Shown here: piece by piece, positions 9,084-16,405 of the stretch | How positions within the stretch are numbered: position 1 is the first letter of the stretch | Layout of the letters: each line of letters begins with the position of its first letter | Assembly: GCF_009647605.1 (NCBI RefSeq) | Contig: NZ_WJIF01000007.1 | Span: 1 to 64,000 of the forward strand | DNA from: Agromyces agglutinans | GTDB lineage: Bacteria > Actinomycetota > Actinomycetes > Actinomycetales > Microbacteriaceae | DNA length: 64,000 bases | Reading direction: 5' to 3' | The notes under the pieces: generated by a model | The model's input: only the letters and a program-made list of their open reading frames with translations | What the model was told of the DNA's origin: nothing | Databases searched by the model: none | Translations under genes and position numbers: made by a program

Positions 9084-9428
9084 CTACGCGCGCTTCATGC
9101 GCTCGTAGATCTCCTTGCAGGTCGGACAGACCGGGAACTTCTCGGGGTCGCGCCCCGGGGTCCACTTCTTGCCGCAGAGCGCCTTCACGGGCTTGCCGGT
9201 GAGCGCCGACTCGAGGATCTTCTCCTTCTGCACGTAGTGCGAGAAGCGCTCGTGGTCGCCCGGTTCGATGTGCTCCTCTTCGAGGAGCTTCTCGAGCTCG
9301 CGGTCCAGCACGGACGTGCCGCCGCCGGGCTGGTCGGGATCGGCGATGCTGGCGCGAGGGGCCTGGGCGACCTGCTCGGCGAGCACGGCCTCGGACGCGA
9401 CGAACACGGGCAGCGCGGACTCGGACAT
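9084..9428 (-). CDS. DUF3039 domain-containing protein
   Basis: 114 residues. The C-terminal half is the actinobacterial DUF3039 motif: HERFSHYVQKEKI, ALTGKPVKALCGKKWTPGRDP, and CPTCKEIYERM. The cysteines (LCGK, CPTC) form a likely metal site. The N-terminus is a variable acidic linker. The function is not known; the family is almost limited to actinobacteria. TAGAAT lies seven bases before the ATG on the minus strand, again a leaderless pattern. Confidence 0.88.
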   Translation of the reverse strand: MSESALPVFVASEAVLAEQVAQAPRASIADPDQPGGGTSVLDRELEKLLEEEHIEPGDHERFSHYVQKEKILESALTGKPVKALCGKKWTPGRDPEKFPVCPTCKEIYERMKRA

Positions 9429-9435
9429 GGGGTCG

Positions 9436-9441
9436 ATTCTA
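9436..9441 (-). promoter_or_regulatory. -10 box TAGAAT of a leaderless promoter
   Basis: TAGAAT on the minus strand, seven bases upstream of the DUF3039 ATG at 9428. Best match to the TANNNT actinobacterial -10 in this group. Confidence 0.5.
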
Positions 9442-9446
9442 CGCGG

Positions 9447-11021
9447 CTACGCGCGCATGGCGGCCTGCAGGATCTCGGGCCCGCGACGCTCGAACACGCG
9501 CCCCCCGAGCCAGACGCCGCCGATGAGGACGAGCAGGCCGAGGCCCACTCCGGCGGCGAGCGAGAGCAGGTGCCACTCGGGATCCACGAAGATGCCGAAG
9601 CCCGCGAACACGAGTGCTGGCGCGGCGATGATGAGCGCGCCGAACATCGTGATCGACTGCACGAACGCCGAGAGCGCCCCGGTCGACTGCGGCTGCTGGA
9701 ACGGGCTGTCGCCCGGCTTCACGGCCGGGTACGGGAATCGTGCGCTGCTCACCGAGCCGATGCCGAGGCCGGCGAACAGGAGGGCCGTGCTCACGCCGAT
9801 CACGCTCGGCAGCAGGCGGTCGTCTTCGAGGACGAGTCCCGTGATCGCGCTGCCGAGCCCGATCACGAGCACGCCGGCGATGAGCACCGGCACCAGCCGC
9901 CCGAACCGGTCGGCCGCGCCGCGCACGCCGGAGGCGACGTGCAGCCAGACGGCGGTCGAGTCGTACGCGGTGTCGTTGTGCACGCTCCAGCCGAGGAACA
10001 GCGCCATGAGCGGCACGGGGATGAGCGGCAGGTAGTCGGAGGGGACGCCGGCGATCGACAGCGGCACGAGCACCACGACCGGCAGCACCGGGATCATGAT
10101 GAAGGCCACCCAGTACCGCGCGTCGCGGAACCAGTACGTGAGGCTGCGAGCGGCGATCGTGCCGGTCGCCGTGTGCGGCAGCCGGTCGAACCAGCCGAGG
10201 CCCCGGTAGCTCTTCGACGAGGCCTCGCGACCCGGAGTCACGAGCATGAGGGCGACGAGCCGCTGCCAGGCCAGCCAGAGCACCCAGAGGGATGCCGCGG
10301 CGATCAGCAGCTTCAGGACGGCGGCGCCCCATGCGCCCGCCGCGGCGTCGCCGGGAACCGCGAAGGCGGCGCCGATCGGCGTCCAGCCGAGGATGCCGCC
10401 GAGCGATTCGAGCAGCGGAATGCCCGCCGACGACCAGTCCGCCGTCACGAGCAGCACGATGACCGGCGAGAGCGCGACGATGATCAGCAGCCCGAGCACG
10501 CCGGAGAACTCCTTCGCGCGCCGGCTCGCGAGCAGCAGCGACCCGAGGGCCGTCGTGACGCGCGCGACGAGCAGGCAGGTCGCGAATGCGAGCGCGGCGC
10601 CGACGATGGCGAAGAGGGTCTCGCCGAAGCCGCGCGACCAGGTCACGATCGTGCCGGTCAGCACGATCGCGAGCACGAGCGCCGGCACGCCGATCAGTGC
10701 GGAGACCGCCAGGCCGAACGCGAGCGTGCGATCGGGGATGCCGAACAGCGCGAAGCGCCGCGGATCGAGCGTGTCATCGGTGCCGAAGACGAGCGGAACC
10801 ACGATGAACCCGACGACCGTCAGCGACCCGGCGACGATCAGCACGTCACGGATCAGCGCGACGTCGTCGAAGGCGCGCAGGCCCACGAGGACGAGAAAGA
10901 GCAGGAAGGCGAGGCCGAGCCCGTAGACGAGGCCCACCACCATGCCGACGACCTGCCAGGCGCTGCGCCGGAACAGGTTGGCCATCAGCTGCAGCTTCAG
11001 TCGGAGAAACTGTGCAACCAT
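9447..11021 (-). CDS. ABC-2 type exporter permease
   Basis: 524 residues with about twelve hydrophobic segments and short loops, with no periplasmic binding protein partner. Segments such as AWQVVGMVVGLVYGLGLAFLLFLVLVGL at the N-terminus and LGIGSVSSARFPYPAVKPGDSPF near the middle-C-terminal part match large actinobacterial ABC-2 'transporter permease' proteins. The gene overlaps the end of the ATPase gene by 25 bases, so the two form one exporter. The substrate is not known; large ABC-2 permeases of this kind move drugs, lipids or antimicrobial peptides. Confidence 0.85.
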   Translation of the reverse strand: MVAQFLRLKLQLMANLFRRSAWQVVGMVVGLVYGLGLAFLLFLVLVGLRAFDDVALIRDVLIVAGSLTVVGFIVVPLVFGTDDTLDPRRFALFGIPDRTLAFGLAVSALIGVPALVLAIVLTGTIVTWSRGFGETLFAIVGAALAFATCLLVARVTTALGSLLLASRRAKEFSGVLGLLIIVALSPVIVLLVTADWSSAGIPLLESLGGILGWTPIGAAFAVPGDAAAGAWGAAVLKLLIAAASLWVLWLAWQRLVALMLVTPGREASSKSYRGLGWFDRLPHTATGTIAARSLTYWFRDARYWVAFIMIPVLPVVVLVPLSIAGVPSDYLPLIPVPLMALFLGWSVHNDTAYDSTAVWLHVASGVRGAADRFGRLVPVLIAGVLVIGLGSAITGLVLEDDRLLPSVIGVSTALLFAGLGIGSVSSARFPYPAVKPGDSPFQQPQSTGALSAFVQSITMFGALIIAAPALVFAGFGIFVDPEWHLLSLAAGVGLGLLVLIGGVWLGGRVFERRGPEILQAAMRA

Positions 11022-13117
11022 TCCATCCCCTCCGCAGCCTTGCGCCCGCCGGCGAGCTCGACGAATCGATCTTCGAGAGTCTCACCCGCGCGCACCTCGT
11101 CGAGCGTGCCGTGCGCGAGCACGCGGCCCGCCACGACGATCGCGACGGAGTCGCAGACCCGCTCGATGAGGTCCATGCCGTGGCTGGAGAGGACGACGGT
11201 GCCGCCGCCGGCGACGTAGCGCTCGAGGATCTCGGTGAGGTTGGCCGCCGACACGGGGTCGACGGACTCGAACGGTTCGTCGAGCACGAGCAGTCGGGGC
11301 GAGTGGATCATGGCGCACGCGAGCGCGATCTTCTTCGTCATGCCGGCCGAGTAGTCGGCGACGAGCCGGTCGATCGCGTCGTCGAGGCCGAACGCCTGGA
11401 TGAGGTCGGCCGAGCGTTCGCGCACCGTGCGGTGGTCGAGGCCGCGCAGGGTGCCCGAGTAGTCGAGCAGCTGCGCGCCGGTGAGCCGGTCGAACAGCCG
11501 CAGCCGGTCGGGCAGCACGCCGATGACGCGCTTCGCGGCCTTGGGGTCGGCCCACACGTCGATGCCGTGGATGCGCACCACGCCCTCGTCGGGGCGCAGC
11601 AGGCCGGTGATCATCGACAGCGTCGTCGTCTTGCCCGCACCGTTGGGGCCGACGACGCCGTAGAACGAACCGGCCCGCACGTCGAGCGACACCTGGTCGA
11701 CCGCGAGGTTCGGGCCGAATCGCTTCACGAGGCCGCCGACCTCGAGCACCGTCGGCGTGTCGGCCGACGGCGCGGGTCGTGCGACGCGCAGGGTGCGCTT
11801 CTTGCGCGGCGTGGCCGGGGCGTTCGGAAGCGAGATCACGGAGACCGCCGCCGACGCGGTGGGGGCCACGGGCGCGACGGGCGGGGCAGCGGGTTCGGGC
11901 GCCGCCTCGGCAGGTGCCTCGGGCGCCGCCTCGACGGGGGCCGCCTGCACCGTCTCCTCCTCGAGGGTCACCGCCTCCACGGGCGCCTCCGGTTCGACGG
12001 ACACCGCCTCCTCGACGGGCACCGCCTGCTCGACGGACGGAGCCGCAGCTACGACGGCCACCTCGTCGACGATCGGCGCCGAGCCCTCCGCGGATACCGC
12101 GTCGACGGCCGGTGCGGCAGGGCTCCGTGCCGCTCTCGCCACGGCCGCGGCGGCGGCCGTGGTCGCGACCACGGACAGCTTCGCCGATTCGCCGCCATTC
12201 GCGCGGGCGTCGGCGCCCGCCTCGCGTCGGGGCACCTCCACGACGGCCATCTGCACGGACTCCGTCGGGTTCGCCTGCTCGACCGCGCGGGCTGCGGCGA
12301 CGGCGATGCCGGCCGACGGGGCTGCGGACTCCGCGGTGGCCGCGGACTCCGTGGCGGCGCCCGGCTCGGCGGTCGGAGACTTCCTGGGCGTGCGCTCGGC
12401 AGCGGTCGTCTCGGTGGTGAGCGCCGCCGCGACGCGTGGCTGCTCGCGCTTGCGCGCGGTCGACTCCGCGGCACGCTCGCGCGCCGCGGCGCTCGTGGCC
12501 GCACCCTTCGCGGCCGGCCGCTTCGCGGTGCGCGCAGCCTGGCCACGCGTCTCGGCCGCCGACTTCGAGGCGGTGCGCGAGGCCGGCGTCCGTCGGGAGG
12601 CGGTGGTCGCCGCCGAGCCCGACGCCGACGCGGCTTGCTCGCCGGCCGGCTTGCGCGTGCGCGGCGTCTTCGCGGGCGCCGCTTCGGCGGAGGCATCCTT
12701 CTTCGCCGTCGTCTTCGCAGCCGTCGTGTTCGCGGCCGTCGTCTTCGCAGCCGTGGTCTTCGCAGCCGTCGTCTTCGCGGCCGTCGTCTTCGCAGCTGCC
12801 GTCTTCGCGGGCGCCGGGGCATCCGTCTTCGCCGCCGACTCGGACTCCTCCGCGGCGTCGGGCTTCACGACCGGCTTCCCGGCCGCGGGCTTCCCGGCCG
12901 CGGGCTTCCTGGCCGCGGGCTTCTTCGGCGTGCCCTCGCCGCCCTCGGACGAGGCCGACGCCGTGCCCTGCGCGGGGCTCCGGCGCGCCGGCGCGCGGCG
13001 CGCCCCGGCGGTGCTGCGCGAGCCCGTCGCGGTGGATTCCCCCTGTGCAGCGGACGCCCCCCGGCCGGTGTCTTCACGAGCCTCGTCGTCGTCTGCTGGG
13101 CGCGAAACTGAAGTCAC
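10997..13117 (-). CDS. ABC exporter ATPase with a ~450-residue Ala/Lys/Thr-rich N-terminal extension
   Basis: 706 residues. The last ~250 residues (about 455-706) are an ordinary ABC-2 ATPase: VVGPNGAGKT Walker A, a YSAGMTKK signature (S-A-G in place of S-G-G), RLLVLDEPF Walker B and the switch histidine in VLSSHGMD. The first ~450 residues are low-complexity and rich in Ala, Lys, Thr, Pro and Glu. They include five-residue AAKTT repeats and GKPAA repeats like those in histone-H1-like and HupB tails, then an acidic Val/Ala/Glu-rich section. A shorter start is possible, but the frame keeps gene-like codon bias to 13117. The extension could be a tether or nucleic-acid-binding tail; this is unknown. 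Confidence 0.8.
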   Translation of the reverse strand: MTSVSRPADDDEAREDTGRGASAAQGESTATGSRSTAGARRAPARRSPAQGTASASSEGGEGTPKKPAARKPAAGKPAAGKPVVKPDAAEESESAAKTDAPAPAKTAAAKTTAAKTTAAKTTAAKTTAANTTAAKTTAKKDASAEAAPAKTPRTRKPAGEQAASASGSAATTASRRTPASRTASKSAAETRGQAARTAKRPAAKGAATSAAARERAAESTARKREQPRVAAALTTETTAAERTPRKSPTAEPGAATESAATAESAAPSAGIAVAAARAVEQANPTESVQMAVVEVPRREAGADARANGGESAKLSVVATTAAAAAVARAARSPAAPAVDAVSAEGSAPIVDEVAVVAAAPSVEQAVPVEEAVSVEPEAPVEAVTLEEETVQAAPVEAAPEAPAEAAPEPAAPPVAPVAPTASAAVSVISLPNAPATPRKKRTLRVARPAPSADTPTVLEVGGLVKRFGPNLAVDQVSLDVRAGSFYGVVGPNGAGKTTTLSMITGLLRPDEGVVRIHGIDVWADPKAAKRVIGVLPDRLRLFDRLTGAQLLDYSGTLRGLDHRTVRERSADLIQAFGLDDAIDRLVADYSAGMTKKIALACAMIHSPRLLVLDEPFESVDPVSAANLTEILERYVAGGGTVVLSSHGMDLIERVCDSVAIVVAGRVLAHGTLDEVRAGETLEDRFVELAGGRKAAEGMEWLHSFSD
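12700..12925 (-). repeat. Imperfect 15-bp tandem repeats encoding AAKTT and GKPAA
   Basis: Inside the ABC ATPase extension, a 15-base unit (about GTCGTCTTCGCAGCC on the plus strand) recurs about seven times with small changes, encoding AAKTT. Shortly after it a second 15-base unit (CGGCCGCGGGCTTCC type) recurs three times, encoding GKPAA. Such repeats change copy number easily. Confidence 0.75.
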
Positions 13118-13384
13118 CCGGCAACGGTATCAACGCGAACGGCGCTCGTCCTCCTCATGTGGAGGGAATCATCCTCACGGCCGATTGTTTCCTGAACGTC
13201 ACCTGAACGTAACGTCACGATCGAATGACGACCTCCGGACGGATTCTTCGCCGCACCGGGACCAACGGGTAGGCTGGGGGCGGCATAACGGCGTGTCCAG
13301 ATTCGTACTTCCGGGTGAACGGCGGGCGAACGATCCACCACGAGATCGGTCCCGACGCTGCATCCGACCACCGAAGGAGATGCA
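13118..13384. promoter_or_regulatory. 267-bp divergent intergenic region
   Basis: Lies between the ABC ATPase gene (minus) and the nucleotidyltransferase gene (plus). It holds a small hairpin CCTCC-TCATGT-GGAGG, a CCTGAACGT direct repeat at about 13189-13209 beside an ACGT-rich stretch, and TAGGCT at about 13270 as a possible -10 for the plus-strand gene. No coding region is convincing here. Confidence 0.4.
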
Positions 13385-14077
13385 GTGACCACCCAGATCG
13401 TGATCCTCGCAGCCGGCATGGGGAGCCGGCTCGGGCGTTCCCTCCCCAAGCCGTTGACCGAACTCAGCGACGGCCGCACCATCATGCGCCAGCAGTTCGA
13501 CAACATCGAGCACGCGTTCGGGCCCAAGCCGAACGTCACGATCGTCGTGGGCTACAAGCTCGAGCACATCATCGAGGCGTTCCCGCAGGCCTCCTTCGTC
13601 TACAACGAGGAGTACGACCAGACGAACACCTCGAAGTCGCTCATGCGGGCGCTCAAGGCCTCGCAGCCGGGCGGCGTGCTCTGGATGAACGGCGACGTCG
13701 TGTTCGATCCCGCCATCCTCGTGCGCGCCCTCCCCCTCATCGAGCGCGACCAGTCCTTCGTCACCGTCAACACCGCGAAGGTCTCCGACGAAGAGGTCAA
13801 GTACACGACCAGCGCAGAGGGCTACATCAAGGAGCTCTCGAAGACCGTGCGCGGCGGGCTCGGCGAGGCCGTCGGCATCAACTACATCTCGGGCCGCGAC
13901 AAGGCCACCTTCCTCGCGCACCTCCAGCGCGTCGGCGACCAGGACTACTTCGAGCGCGGCCTCGAGCTCGCGATCGAGCGCAACGGCCTGCTCGTCGAGC
14001 CGATGGACGTCTCGGACCTCTACGCGGTCGAGATCGACTTCGCCGAAGACCTGGAGCGCGCGAACCACTTCGTGTGA
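13385..14077 (+). CDS. CTP-type sugar/alcohol-phosphate nucleotidyltransferase (phosphocholine cytidylyltransferase-like)
   Basis: 230 residues from GTG 13385, with GAAGGAGA as ribosome site. The Rossmann-like NTP-transferase signature VILAAGMGSRLGRSLPKPL opens the protein, with the catalytic Arg and Lys. VVGYKLEHI, FVYNEEYDQTNTSKSL and WMNGDVVFD (metal-binding Asp) follow. This matches LicC / inositol-1-phosphate cytidylyltransferase-like enzymes, which activate a phosphorylated alcohol as a CDP derivative. The gene stands just before a polysaccharide-type ABC exporter, and a CDP-alcohol transferase lies in the same surface locus, so it probably supplies a CDP-activated building block for a cell-wall polymer. 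The exact alcohol is unknown. Confidence 0.88.
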   Translation: MTTQIVILAAGMGSRLGRSLPKPLTELSDGRTIMRQQFDNIEHAFGPKPNVTIVVGYKLEHIIEAFPQASFVYNEEYDQTNTSKSLMRALKASQPGGVLWMNGDVVFDPAILVRALPLIERDQSFVTVNTAKVSDEEVKYTTSAEGYIKELSKTVRGGLGEAVGINYISGRDKATFLAHLQRVGDQDYFERGLELAIERNGLLVEPMDVSDLYAVEIDFAEDLERANHFV

Positions 14078-14102
14078 TCGACGAACCCTGCACCACAGCA
14101 GG

Positions 14103-14130
14103 AGAGCGGATGCCCCGGGGCATCCGCTCT
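14103..14130. terminator. Perfect 28-bp palindrome from an inverted GGATGCC pair
   Basis: Two 14-base arms (AGAGCGGATGCCCC and its exact complement) meet without a spacer between the convergent ends of the nucleotidyltransferase gene and the YkoE-like gene. It would form a strong hairpin in both transcripts. Like the hairpin at 4416-4450, it consists of two GGATGCC heptamers facing each other. Confidence 0.7.
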
Positions 14131-14153
14131 TCGTCGTTTCGGGGCTTCCCCGG

Positions 14154-14699
14154 CTACGCCCGCGTCACCGACCGGGCGACGCCGGCGCGCTCGAGGGCGC
14201 GCGCGATGACGCGGCCGATCCAGATGAACAGGGGCGGGCTGCCGACCCAGCAGGCCAGGGAGATGATCCACGCCCACCACGCGTAGTGCTCGGCGCCCTG
14301 CGCGACGAACACCGCGATGCCGAGGATCGCCCCGGAGAACACGCCCGCGAGGTAGAACATCCAGGGATCCCAGCGGCGGTAGCGCGTCACCAGGAACGGC
14401 AGTTCGAGCAGCACGCCGACCAGCAACCCGGTGCCGACATAGCGCCAGAACCACCACGGCGCGAAGGCGGCGCCGACGAGGCCCGCGATGAGCCCGGTCA
14501 GGATGCCCGTGCCCGGCCGCTTCAGGAGCGCCAGCGCGACGACGCTCGGCAGGAAGTGCGACCCGATCGTGAGGCCGTACAGCAGCGGCCCGAACGCGGC
14601 GAACGCCGCCGCGAGGTAGCCGGCTCCGCCGGCGACCAGGCCGCCGCCCACGCCGATCGCCGCACAGCTCATCAGGATCCGGGTACTCGCACGATGCAC
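14154..14699 (-). CDS. ECF transporter S component, YkoE-like membrane protein
   Basis: 181 residues, five to six hydrophobic segments and almost no soluble part. The order GPLLYGLTIGSHFLPSVVALALLKRPGTGILTGL, then a GLLVGVLLELPFLVTRYRRWDPWMFYLAG-type stretch (named by the R-Y-R-R-W motif), resembles YkoE, the membrane substrate-binding unit of thiamine-precursor (HMP) ECF importers. No EcfT or EcfA gene is adjacent, so it would use a shared energising module, or it is a solitary relative. It starts 70 bases from the divergent exporter permease. Confidence 0.65.
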   Translation of the reverse strand: MHRASTRILMSCAAIGVGGGLVAGGAGYLAAAFAAFGPLLYGLTIGSHFLPSVVALALLKRPGTGILTGLIAGLVGAAFAPWWFWRYVGTGLLVGVLLELPFLVTRYRRWDPWMFYLAGVFSGAILGIAVFVAQGAEHYAWWAWIISLACWVGSPPLFIWIGRVIARALERAGVARSVTRA

Positions 14700-14757
14700 C
14701 CTGCCAACCTACCGCCGGCGTCGCTGGAGGGGTGCTGAAGGAACACGGACGCGCATC

Positions 14758-14763
14758 TACGAT
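14758..14763 (+). promoter_or_regulatory. -10 box TACGAT of a leaderless promoter
   Basis: TACGAT followed by six bases and the GTG at 14770 of the exporter permease gene. No ribosome site is needed in this arrangement. Confidence 0.5.
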
Positions 14764-14769
14764 GGGAGC

Positions 14770-15570
14770 GTGACGAGCTACGCCGAGACGCACCCGCTGC
14801 AGCGGACGTGGTGGTCCCGGTATCGGCACTCGCTCTGGCTGCTGACGACCCGCGACCTCAAGGTGCGCTATTCGACCTCGGCGCTCGGCTACGTGTGGTC
14901 GGTGCTCGATCCGCTCGTCATGGCGGGCATCTACTGGTTCGTGTTCACGCAGGTCTTCCAGAAGCCCGTCGGCACCGAACCGTACATCGTGTTCCTGCTG
15001 TCGGCGCTGCTGCCGTGGATGTGGTTCAACGGCGCGGTCTCCGACTCGACCCGCGCGTTCCTCAAAGATGCGAAGCTCGTGCGCTCGACGATGATCCCCC
15101 GCACGATCTGGGTGAACCGCCTGGTGCTCTCGAAGGGCATCGAGTTCGTCTTCGCCCTGCCCGTGCTGGCGCTCTTCGCGATCTTCGCGGGGGCATCCGT
15201 CTCGTGGCAGCTGGTGTACTTCCCCCTCGCGATCGTGCTGCAGGCGGTGCTGACCGCCGGCGTCGCGCTCATCGTCGCCCCGCTCGTCGTCTTCTTCCGC
15301 GACCTCGAACGCGCGGTCAAGCTCGTGCTGCGCTTCCTCTTCTATGCGTCGCCGATCATCTACGGCGCGACCGACCTGCCCGAGGGCATGCAGTTCTGGG
15401 CGGCGTTCAACCCCCTGACGGGCATCTTCAGCCTGTACCGGGCGGGCTTCTTCCCCGACCAGCTGATCCTGTTCGAGGTCGTGGTCAGCGCGGCCATGTC
15501 GGTACTGCTGCTCGTGATCGGGCTCTGGGTCTTCCGGTCCAGCGAGCGCCAGGTGCTGAAGGAGATCTGA
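14770..15570 (+). CDS. Cell-surface polysaccharide/teichoic-acid ABC exporter permease (TagG/Wzm-like)
   Basis: 266 residues from GTG 14770. Six hydrophobic segments fit ABC2_membrane. LWLLTTRDLKVRYSTSALGYVWSVLDPL at the N-terminus is the amphipathic helix plus TM1 pattern of Wzm/TagG, and LLPWMWFNGAVSDSTRAFLKDAKLVRST holds the coupling helix. It moves an undecaprenyl-linked glycan or teichoic-acid chain to the outer face together with the ATPase at 15570. The stop overlaps the ATPase start by one base. Confidence 0.93.
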   Translation: MTSYAETHPLQRTWWSRYRHSLWLLTTRDLKVRYSTSALGYVWSVLDPLVMAGIYWFVFTQVFQKPVGTEPYIVFLLSALLPWMWFNGAVSDSTRAFLKDAKLVRSTMIPRTIWVNRLVLSKGIEFVFALPVLALFAIFAGASVSWQLVYFPLAIVLQAVLTAGVALIVAPLVVFFRDLERAVKLVLRFLFYASPIIYGATDLPEGMQFWAAFNPLTGIFSLYRAGFFPDQLILFEVVVSAAMSVLLLVIGLWVFRSSERQVLKEI

Positions 15571-16349
15571 TGGCGGATGCCACGACGGCGACGGCCTCGA
15601 CGCCCGGGGCCCCCGCGGAGTTCGCCATCCGCGTCCAGGGGCTCGGCATCCGGTTCCGCCGCAACCGGCGCGGGCGGCGCAGCTTCAAGGACCTCCTCTC
15701 GGGGCGGAGCCGCCGCACCCGCCCCGGCGAGTTCTGGGCCCTGCGCGGCGCGTCGTTCGACGTGCGGGCCGGCGAGGCGATCGGCGTCGTCGGCCGCAAC
15801 GGCCAGGGCAAGTCGACGCTGCTGAAGCTCGTCGCCGGCGTGATGCTGCCCGACGAGGGCTCGGTCGTCGTCGAGGGCGGCGTCGCGCCGCTCATCGAGA
15901 TCACGGGCGGCTTCGTCGACGACCTCACCGTGCGCGACAACGTGTACCTGACCGCGGGCCTGCACGGCATGACGCGCGCGCAGGTCGACGCGAAGTTCGA
16001 CGAGATCCTCGAGTTCGCCGGCATCGGCGACTTCGTCGACACGCCCTACAAGCACCTCTCGAGCGGCATGAAGGTGCGCATCGCGTTCGCGGTGATCTCG
16101 CAGCTCGAGGAGCCGATCCTGCTCGTCGACGAGGTGCTCGCGGTGGGCGACAAGGCGTTCCGCGAGAAGTGCTACCGGCGCATCGAGGAGATGTTGGCCG
16201 GAGGCCGCACCATGTTCTTCGTCTCGCACAACGAGCGCGACCTGCGCCGCTTCTGCACCCGGGGCCTCTACCTCGACAAGGGCTCGCTCGTGCTCGACGC
16301 GCCGATCGACGACGTGCTCGACCGGTACAACGGCGACTACAACTCGTAG
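15570..16349 (+). CDS. Cell-surface polysaccharide/teichoic-acid ABC exporter ATPase (TagH/Wzt-like)
   Basis: 259 residues from ATG 15570, which uses the last base of the permease stop. An N-terminal Arg-rich stretch (RFRRNRRGRRSFKDLL) precedes the ABC core. Walker A is VVGRNGQGKS, the signature is KHLSSGMKVR, Walker B is EPILLVDEVLAVGD, and the switch histidine is in FVSHNE. The VGD after Walker B and the ALRGASFDV pattern are typical of polysaccharide exporters. There is no C-terminal carbohydrate-binding domain, so the polymer is probably exported without end-cap recognition, like TagH-type or short Wzt systems. Confidence 0.95.
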   Translation: MADATTATASTPGAPAEFAIRVQGLGIRFRRNRRGRRSFKDLLSGRSRRTRPGEFWALRGASFDVRAGEAIGVVGRNGQGKSTLLKLVAGVMLPDEGSVVVEGGVAPLIEITGGFVDDLTVRDNVYLTAGLHGMTRAQVDAKFDEILEFAGIGDFVDTPYKHLSSGMKVRIAFAVISQLEEPILLVDEVLAVGDKAFREKCYRRIEEMLAGGRTMFFVSHNERDLRRFCTRGLYLDKGSLVLDAPIDDVLDRYNGDYNS

Positions 16350-16362
16350 GCCGCGCCGCCGG

Positions 16363-16390
16363 CGGGCCGGTCGGTCGCCCGGCCGGCCCG
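16363..16390. terminator. GC-rich hairpin between convergent genes
   Basis: CGGGCCGG (16363-16370) and CCGGCCCG (16383-16390) form a perfect 8-base stem with a 12-base loop. It lies between the exporter ATPase (ends 16349) and the RTX protein gene (ends 16406), so it can serve both. Confidence 0.55.
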
Positions 16391-16405
16391 TCGCCCGGCG
16401 CCCCG

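Noticed and set aside
11012..13388. Long plus-strand frames opposite the ABC ATPase
   Set aside because: Mirror frames of the repetitive Ala/Lys/Thr extension; the translations are Gly/Arg- or Ala/Val-rich without start signals or domains.
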